Below are positions 62,505 to 64,000 of a DNA stretch of 64,000 nucleotides, piece after piece. The notes under the pieces were generated by a model. It was not told where the DNA came from, did not search any database, and saw nothing but the letters and a program-made list of their open reading frames with translations. Source of the stretch: Opisthorchis felineus (lineage: Eukaryota; Platyhelminthes; Trematoda; Opisthorchiida; Opisthorchiidae); assembly GCA_004794785.1 (NCBI GenBank), contig SJOL01006567.1:827018-891017 (forward strand), written 5' to 3'. Position 1 is the first letter of the stretch. Every line of letters starts with the position of its first letter. The position numbers and the translations under genes were made by a program.

Positions 62505-63042
62505 TGGTCTAAGTAGCCGCCGTATTTTCCATCACTGCTTGCTGCAGGTAATCGAGATCAGATGCCTGACAAGCAATTCACCCAGAAGATTTAAATCCAA
62601 GTGTTTCGACGATAGGTCTATGAATCTCTATTTCTGATGCAGTCGTCATCAGAAATACGCACGCTGTTACCTATTTGCCATACAACCATTAGAAGAGAGG
62701 TGGAGGTCTAATGCAAAAATCCATATATCCTTGTTGAAACATTCAAGGACAGGATGCCCGCTAGATGCAACCTTTTTGGCCTCCATTCCTATTGTGTACC
62801 ACTAGCTGGTTCGTATCTCAATTGCTTGGTTAGACCTGTTTTAACCATTTGTAAAATTACTTGCTTATGTCTTTTCAGAAATTTGGCGATCCGGCTCAAA
62901 CGTACCACCCTTTGATGGACACGTCACATCCTACAGTCATTATGCAGCACAGACAAACAGCGCTAACAACGTCGCTACCAGTTCCAATCAGCGACAAACT
63001 ATCAGAGATTCTTCTCTACATTCTGCGTCTCAGACAGACTAG
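30116..63042 (+). CDS. CNOT4: CNOT4/Not4 E3 ubiquitin-protein ligase, 11 coding exons
   Basis: CNOT4 is the RING E3 ligase associated with the CCR4-NOT complex, acting in mRNA decay and ribosome quality control. Joining 11 exons with GT-AG boundaries and matching phases gives 3048 nt, or 1015 residues, against about 575-710 in vertebrates. Domains: C4C4 RING with Cys 9, 12, 26, 28, 33, 36, 48 and 51 (Leu11 matches the human Leu16 that contacts the E2); basic helical linker 65-101; RRM about 102-190 with LIFVVGL as RNP2 and SAYITF as RNP1; CCCH finger Cys195, Cys204, Cys209, His213 with the C-x8-C-x4-C-x3-H spacing of CNOT4; a Ser/Thr/Asn/Pro-rich tail carrying [19 protein letters not shown] (compare human DPFDVTRKALADLIEKE) and FPPGLSK; and [11 protein letters not shown] near the end, like human DWQAAFGFG. 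No frame damage was seen, so the gene looks functional. Exons 1-5 are packed into 595 bp; later introns of 0.8-12.3 kb carry retroelements. Confidence 0.93.
30179..30247 (+). CDS. CNOT4: CNOT4 coding exon 2 (residues 9-31, first RING half)
   Basis: Reads [18 protein letters not shown] then DCRYQ, giving the first four zinc-binding cysteines. The intron after it, 30248-30280, is 33 bp (GTACGC ... AAATAG), one of the smallest in the gene. Confidence 0.92.
30281..30396 (+). CDS. CNOT4: CNOT4 coding exon 3 (residues 32-69, second RING half)
   Basis: Reads [20 protein letters not shown] and then [15 protein letters not shown], supplying the last four cysteines and the conserved YKP turn. Ends in phase 2 at a strong donor, GTGAGT; intron 30397-30432 is 36 bp. 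Confidence 0.92.
30433..30525 (+). CDS. CNOT4: CNOT4 coding exon 4 (residues 70-100, basic linker)
   Basis: Encodes a Lys/Arg-rich helix ([19 protein letters not shown]) that matches the coiled linker between RING and RRM in CNOT4. Ends in phase 2; intron 30526-30559 is 34 bp (GTTTGT ... TCGAAG). Confidence 0.9.
30560..30710 (+). CDS. CNOT4: CNOT4 coding exon 5 (residues 101-151, first RRM half)
   Basis: Reads [20 protein letters not shown] and [18 protein letters not shown], the first half of the RRM with RNP2, close to human VVQKNLVFVVGL and PEYFGKFGKIHKV. Ends in phase 0 before GTCAGT, where a 12,313-bp intron begins. Confidence 0.93.
30711..31939. other. Start of CNOT4 intron 5, no element recognised
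   Basis: About 1.2 kb with short frames only; an A8 tract lies at about 31420. No repeat partner found in the window. Confidence 0.5.
31940..33880 (-). pseudogene. LINE-3, RTE-like LINE remnant antisense to CNOT4
   Basis: Minus-strand endonuclease-reverse transcriptase remnant. From 33680 down: [15 protein letters not shown] (endonuclease), [35 protein letters not shown] (endonuclease end, about 33320), then in the [35 protein letters not shown] (about 32625), a broken GVRQGCP-type block near 32450 ([16 protein letters not shown]), [14 protein letters not shown] (catalytic YADD changed to YADN, about 32265-32220) and [17 protein letters not shown] (about 32075). Stops, frameshifts and the Asp-to-Asn change show it is dead. 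Its 5' end abuts an LTR at about 33885. Confidence 0.75.
32332..32389. repeat. 58-bp insertion flanked by 11-bp direct repeats in LINE-3
   Basis: The 11-mer TCGCCTCATTA occurs at 32321-32331 and again at 32390-32400 on either side of 58 bp that the RT does not need, containing a (TGA)n run. This looks like a small insertion with a target-site duplication, or a slippage duplication. Confidence 0.5.
33885..34095 (+). repeat. LTR 3' part of the sense Ty3/gypsy element
   Basis: Shares a diagnostic stretch with 41500-41695 (CTTGTAATTTTTGCAC at about 33987 and 41597, then CGCTTGTTCGCAA and TTGGTGAGTCTTT). It is followed by TTGGTGTCTCCCGAACC (about 34088-34104), a plausible tRNA primer-binding site beginning TGG, and then by the gag frame. 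Its 5' limit against LINE-3 is uncertain. Confidence 0.6.
34114..35240 (+). pseudogene. Ty3/gypsy gag remnant
   Basis: Capsid and nucleocapsid polyprotein of an LTR retrotransposon, broken into frames. The start [20 protein letters not shown] is followed by [13 protein letters not shown] (about 34248-34287). After about 100 bp of extra sequence the frame resumes with [35 protein letters not shown] (about 34647-34703) and [20 protein letters not shown] (34741-34800), and ends with [14 protein letters not shown], a CCHC zinc knuckle (C-x2-C-x4-H-x4-C, about 35046-35087). The minus-strand gag at 38346-37785 shows the same layout. Related in style to CsRn1-like gypsy elements of flatworms. Confidence 0.75.
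35360..36350 (+). pseudogene. Ty3/gypsy integrase remnant with a SINE inserted
   Basis: Integrase of the same element as the preceding gag. An HHCC zinc-binding region comes first ([18 protein letters not shown] near 35440, then [19 protein letters not shown], 35490-35550), followed by [13 protein letters not shown] (first catalytic Asp), [11 protein letters not shown] (second catalytic Asp, about 35757) and [16 protein letters not shown] (catalytic Glu region, ending near 35888). A SINE then interrupts it; the carboxyl part resumes and shows [12 protein letters not shown] and [15 protein letters not shown] (about 36300-36345). Protease, reverse transcriptase and RNase H are absent: gag ends at 35240 and the zinc-binding region begins about 120 bp later, so the middle of pol was deleted. 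Confidence 0.75.
35886..36022 (-). repeat. tRNA-derived SINE inserted in gypsy integrase
   Basis: On the minus strand from 36022: GATGGCTCAGTGATTAGAGT (A box), CCGGAAGGTCCGTGGTTCGA leading into the B box GGTTCGAACCC, then CTGTATCTCGAC and a tail ending GGCACCGAAAAGGTGCC, a perfect hairpin motif. No clear target-site duplication. Confidence 0.8.
37785..38636 (-). mobile_element. Truncated Ty3/gypsy element (LTR plus 5' gag) inside LINE-1
   Basis: Inserted in the LINE-1 reverse transcriptase between RENRPGF (38637) and RGHIDHILT (about 37775). On the minus strand it holds a 276-bp LTR, a presumed primer site TTTTTGGCGACGCAAGATGG (38360-38341), then gag from 38346: [51 protein letters not shown] (about 38100), [19 protein letters not shown] (about 37830). 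It ends at about 37785 in the middle of gag, with no pol and no 3' LTR. The gag then runs by chance in frame into the LINE RT, giving the 417-codon frame 37954-36701, which is not a natural protein. Confidence 0.75.
38361..38636 (-). repeat. LTR of the nested gypsy fragment, 276 bp
   Basis: Starts TGTTGGGGATACCAATATCC (38636 downward) and ends CGAAACATAACA (38361), i.e. TG...CA as expected for an LTR. The first bases form a perfect inverted repeat (TTGGGGATA, four-base CCAA spacer, TATCCCCAA). Ends are precise because of the flanking LINE and the primer site. Confidence 0.75.
40565..40780 (-). repeat. Tandem repeats in the 5' region of LINE-1
   Basis: Three degenerate units of about 70-80 bp, each carrying a core like GACTCAAAAGTCTGACCCGC and GCGAGGCAGCGG with a run of T and G before a CCCTGCCC segment. 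The same array is present in LINE-2 at 59205-59410, so it belongs to the LINE 5' region. Confidence 0.65.
41500..41695 (+). repeat. Partial gypsy LTR (related to 33885-34095)
   Basis: Same orientation and order of blocks as the LTR at 33885-34095 (CTTGTAATTTTTGCACTCGC, CGCAATAAAGCTG, TTGGTGAGTC, ACACTAAG, TGGAGCG). It could be the 3' LTR of the sense gypsy element with LINE-1 inserted between, or an independent remnant; sequence continuing beyond 41700 does not resemble gag. Confidence 0.55.
41855..41945 (-). repeat. Short fragment of LINE-1/LINE-2 5' sequence
   Basis: CAGCATCGCTGTTTCTATAA and AACATGCTGGTCGCTTGG match 59617-59656 and 41000-41025 (CAGCATCGCTGCTTCC, GGACATGCTGGTCGCC). Minus-strand translation [16 protein letters not shown] equals [17 protein letters not shown] of LINE-2. 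Confidence 0.55.
41946..43023. other. End of CNOT4 intron 5, no element recognised
   Basis: About 1.1 kb without a recognised repeat. Pyrimidine-rich sequence ending TTACTTCACAG forms the exon 6 acceptor. Confidence 0.55.
43024..43191 (+). CDS. CNOT4: CNOT4 coding exon 6 (residues 152-207, second RRM half and start of CCCH finger)
   Basis: Acceptor TTACTTCACAG, then [20 protein letters not shown] and [17 protein letters not shown]; donor GTGAGT. Contains RNP1 and the first two cysteines of the CCCH finger. LGTTKYC is identical to human CNOT4. Confidence 0.93.
43192..43559. other. Start of CNOT4 intron 6, nothing recognised
   Basis: No gene or repeat identified. Confidence 0.5.
43560..43960 (-). 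pseudogene. Unidentified protein-like remnant
   Basis: Minus-strand frame open for about 110 codons with one stop: [20 protein letters not shown], then [34 protein letters not shown], and after a stop [17 protein letters not shown]. The composition looks protein-like, but I do not recognise the family. Probably a piece of a transposon in intron 6. Confidence 0.3.
44298..44500 (-). repeat. tRNA-derived SINE with ATT tail
   Basis: Minus strand from 44500: CGAGATAGCTCAGTGGTTGA (A box), GGCCCACTATTCAAACCC (decayed B box), GTATCTCGACAGCTCCTGTC, the body to GGCAGCTAGGCACGGAAAGG and a tail ACTATTATTATTAATCC at 44314-44298. Shows that this SINE family ends in (ATT)n. Confidence 0.75.
44560..45190 (+). 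pseudogene. LINE-6, carboxyl part of an RTE-like RT, sense to CNOT4
   Basis: Highly frameshifted. [20 protein letters not shown] (about 44750-44810) aligns with the [19 protein letters not shown] block of LINE-1, and [18 protein letters not shown] (about 44968-45021) with [11 protein letters not shown]; then [12 protein letters not shown] (45055-45090) matches the final GW..RGG segment. Different subfamily from LINE-1/2. No catalytic region remains. Confidence 0.55.
45191..45720. other. Intron 6 spacer
   Basis: No feature recognised; the frame 45527-45721 has no known motif. Confidence 0.45.
45721..46020 (+). pseudogene. LINE endonuclease fragment
   Basis: The frame reads [20 protein letters not shown] then [16 protein letters not shown], matching the [15 protein letters not shown] / [10 protein letters not shown] portion of the RTE-like endonucleases of LINE-1 and LINE-2. 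Only this part can be read. Confidence 0.45.
46587..46845 (+). repeat. tRNA-derived SINE abutting an inverted SINE tail
   Basis: (AAT)n at 46587-46608, then an inverted SINE tail (GTAACACCCTTTCGGTGCC, 46620-46638), then a plus-strand SINE with GATAGCTCAGTGGTTAAGGC (A box, about 46668), CGTGGTTCGGACCTGGCC (B box region), CTGTATCTCAGCTGCTCCTG, and its own tail GGCACCGAAAGGGTGC (46811-46826). The two tails are inverted copies about 170 bp apart and could pair in RNA. Confidence 0.8.
46846..47590. other. Intron 6 spacer
   Basis: No feature recognised. Confidence 0.45.
47595..47770 (+). repeat. tRNA-derived SINE, decayed copy with clear 3' half
   Basis: CGCTCAGTGATCCTTT (near 47650) may be the A box. 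The later half is clear: GGGCAACCTGACAGTATCCC, AGCCCTCATGCTTACTTC, ATGGCAGCTAGGCCCCGAAA and GGTGCTACAGCCGA, as in 46745-46835. Confidence 0.6.
48209..50203 (+). CDS. CNOT4: CNOT4 coding exon 7 (residues 208-872, finger end and long disordered tail)
   Basis: Begins [20 protein letters not shown], completing the CCCH finger, and continues for 665 codons as one uninterrupted frame. The tail is rich in Ser, Thr, Asn, Pro and Gln and probably disordered. Residues around 484-505 (about 49036-49100) hold the conserved [15 protein letters not shown] island; FPPPGFEG lies near 49382. The donor GTGAGT follows TCT at 50203. If unspliced, a stop at 50225-50227 would give a protein lacking the last exons. 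Confidence 0.92.
50204..52410. other. CNOT4 intron 7
   Basis: Mostly unassigned. A possible decayed SINE head lies at 51218-51275 (GATCGGTCATTGAGTAAGGC and GCGAACCCATGGATCGGAAG). A frame at 52039-52326 has a GATAG acceptor-like start but does not fit CNOT4 phases or sequence. Confidence 0.5.
52411..52549 (+). CDS. CNOT4: CNOT4 coding exon 8 (residues 873-918)
   Basis: Acceptor CGTTTACAG, reading [19 protein letters not shown], then donor GTGCGC. Phase 0 in, phase 1 out, compatible with exons 7 and 9. FPPGLSK resembles the PPPGLSKSNP segment of vertebrate CNOT4. Confidence 0.8.
53315..53371 (+). CDS. CNOT4: CNOT4 coding exon 9 (residues 919-937)
   Basis: Acceptor TTTCTGCAG and donor GTACGT bound 57 nt read as (D)[18 protein letters not shown]. 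Phase 1 on both sides, so it fits between exons 8 and 10. Short, but the phase agreement and clean splice sites support it. Confidence 0.72.
53985..54310 (-). pseudogene. LINE-7, small RTE-like RT fragment in intron 9
   Basis: Minus frames read [19 protein letters not shown] followed by [10 protein letters not shown], which matches [20 protein letters not shown] and ISNTEV of the other LINEs. The flanks are decayed. Confidence 0.5.
54311..56035. other. Rest of CNOT4 intron 9
   Basis: No element recognised, apart from a 22-bp match (54809-54830) to the gypsy gag insert at 34320-34341. Confidence 0.5.
56036..56107 (+). CDS. CNOT4: CNOT4 coding exon 10 (residues 938-961)
   Basis: Preceded by a pyrimidine-rich tract and GCATCAG, followed by GTAAGT. 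Reads [19 protein letters not shown] and VDLLQ, recalling the DWQAAFGF motif of animal CNOT4. Phase 1 in and out. An alternative acceptor at 55878 leaves a long frame open but would not give this motif. Confidence 0.75.
56290..59890 (-). pseudogene. LINE-2, RTE-like LINE in CNOT4 intron 10, antisense
   Basis: Same family as LINE-1, more decayed. From 59841 down: an untranslated or ORF1-like 5' part ([37 protein letters not shown]), tandem repeats, then endonuclease pieces ([19 protein letters not shown] near 58715, [26 protein letters not shown] near 58510, [29 protein letters not shown] near 58240). RT pieces follow: [13 protein letters not shown] (57590), [20 protein letters not shown] (57395-57335), [18 protein letters not shown] (about 57300-57250), a gap in the catalytic region, [20 protein letters not shown] (about 56780) and [17 protein letters not shown] to 56296. 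It lacks LINE-1's gypsy insertion, so it shows the uninterrupted site. Confidence 0.82.
59205..59420 (-). repeat. Tandem repeats in the 5' region of LINE-2
   Basis: Counterpart of 40565-40780: repeated cores such as TTTGACTCGAAAGTCTGACC and ACCCAAAAGTCTGAACCGCG separated by TTGTTCGGGGATACTGCCCC-like text. Confidence 0.65.
59891..62878. other. Rest of CNOT4 intron 10
   Basis: No gene seen. Contains a possible tRNA-like SINE piece on the minus strand at about 62105-62200 (B-box-like GGTTAGACTCC) and the (GA)n tract at 62469. Confidence 0.5.
62469..62501. repeat. (GA)n microsatellite
   Basis: About 16 uninterrupted GA units. Confidence 0.95.
62879..63042 (+). CDS. CNOT4: CNOT4 coding exon 11 (residues 962-1015) and stop
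   Basis: Acceptor GTCTTTTCAG. In phase 1 the frame reads [20 protein letters not shown] and ends [10 protein letters not shown] with TAG at 63040-63042. The two other frames do not join to exon 10. It lies after a 6,771-bp intron holding a LINE. Confidence 0.75.
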
Positions 63043-63844
63043 GGCATCCTAGTCCTGACACTCAGACTTTGCTGGCTGTTGGACCCTCTCCAATCCTCCC
63101 TATCCACCTCTTTTTCCCATGATGATGACAATAATGATGATGATGATGATAATCCGATTCCTCCACATTTACCAGTCTTTTTCATAGCCCCGTCTGATTG
63201 GGATAGCCCATCCAGCACTGGGTTCAGTGCCCCACACCTCGCTCGCCCTCTTTGTCCTCTACTTTGACACCGATGCTACTTACTTTTCAGAATTGCTTTT
63301 CTATGCTCGTAGTTATTATTATTTTTCTCTGCCTTCTCTATCATGGGCTTCAGGTTGAGTGTTTCGGATCAGACTGGGTTCTGTGGTCGCACCATTATGT
63401 TTCCCAGCTTTTCTCTGCTACCCTCTGTCTATCTCCTCCCCTCCCCGTCCCCGTTTTACCCACATTCACACAAACGTTCAACTTGCCTCTCAGACCTTCA
63501 TGTCTCTTCTGTGCTTCACCTACCGAGTCCTAATATGTGGTGCACAATCGAATTCGTGTGGGTGCTTCTCTAAGTGGTGTGTATCAGGATTAGAGATCAA
63601 ATTAGGACACAGACAAAACACGACCGTTCGTTTCGATGCATGTCCTATTACCACTGCAATCACCCATCTGCTCGACAATGATTCTATCTATTTTTTCGCG
63701 TTCTATGAATGTTGGACAGGCAGATTGTGCTCTCACTCCAATTTTCCAGGGGTTTGCTCGCATTCGAACGTATTCGCGCTCTTTTAAAACCACTAGTGAG
63801 TTGATCTGGCAGCTGTGTGGTCCTGAAAATTAGTACGACTAGTT
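63043..63844 (+). other. CNOT4 3' UTR or downstream flank
   Basis: Follows the TAG at 63040. Contains a (GAT)n-type tract at 63118-63153 and pyrimidine-rich DNA. I see no AATAAA in the plus strand from the stop to the window end, so the polyadenylation site is either non-canonical or outside. Confidence 0.45.
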
Positions 63845-64000
63845 CAGCTGTGACACCCTTTCGGTTCCTAACTGCCATACAATCTGAAGGAAGCACCAGG
63901 GCTGAGATACTGTCTAGACAGGAGCAGTCTAGATACAAGGGTTGGTTCTGAACCATGGGTCTTTCGGTCAGTAAGTTCGCGCCTTGATCACTGAGCCATC
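63845..64000 (-). repeat. tRNA-derived SINE at window edge
   Basis: Minus strand from 64000: GATGGCTCAGTGATCAAGGC (A box), GAAAGACCCATGGTTCAGAA (B-box region, decayed), CTTGTATCTAGACTGCTCC, then CAGTATCTCAGCCCTGGTGC and the tail GGAACCGAAAGGGTGT at about 63849. The 5' start may lie just beyond the window. Confidence 0.8.

Overview
This 64 kb window is animal nuclear DNA, most likely from a flatworm (Platyhelminthes). I lean towards a large-genome tapeworm, but the class is an inference. The reasons are a single intron-rich host gene with tiny 33-39 bp introns at its 5' end, LINEs whose endonuclease/RT resemble the RTE-like (SR2-type) elements of flukes and tapeworms, Ty3/gypsy gag and integrase remnants of the kind seen in parasitic flatworms, and very dense degenerate repeats. 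No bacterial operon, CRISPR array or intact tRNA/rRNA gene was seen.

Layout. 1-19.3 kb is a graveyard of one ~1.7-1.9 kb apparently non-coding repeat family (called family R here). It occurs in both orientations and ends in a shared ~30 bp 3' terminus followed by (ATT)n. Inside it lie a glycine-tRNA-like SINE (0.8-1.0 kb), a LINE broken by an R insertion (9.3-12.9 kb) and the start of a MULE-type transposase remnant (15.5-17.6 kb). 19.7-30 kb holds a second LINE family with a detached tail copy, several further MULE-like fragments on both strands, and a long MULE remnant on the minus strand (29.7-27.1 kb).

The one host gene is a CNOT4 (Not4) orthologue on the plus strand, 30116-63042. I reconstructed it as 11 coding exons with consistent splice phases, 3048 nt including the stop, giving a 1015-residue protein: C4C4 RING (residues 9-51), coiled linker, RRM (~102-190), CCCH zinc finger (195-213), a long Ser/Thr/Asn/Pro-rich tail on a 1995-nt exon, and short conserved C-terminal exons. 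The first five coding exons lie within 600 bp. The remaining introns are 0.8-12.3 kb.

The big introns are filled with transposons. Intron 5 holds an antisense RTE-like LINE, a sense Ty3/gypsy element with its middle deleted and a SINE in its integrase, a second antisense LINE interrupted by another truncated gypsy copy, and a partial LTR. Intron 6 holds SINEs and LINE fragments, and intron 10 a third long antisense LINE. A tRNA-derived SINE family with an (ATT)n tail recurs five or six times and is the last feature of the window.

The strongest biology is the CNOT4 gene and the layered history of insertions in its introns. The MULE-like family, with the same Asp-to-Asn change in both long copies, and the (ATT)n-tailed family R are the least described elements.
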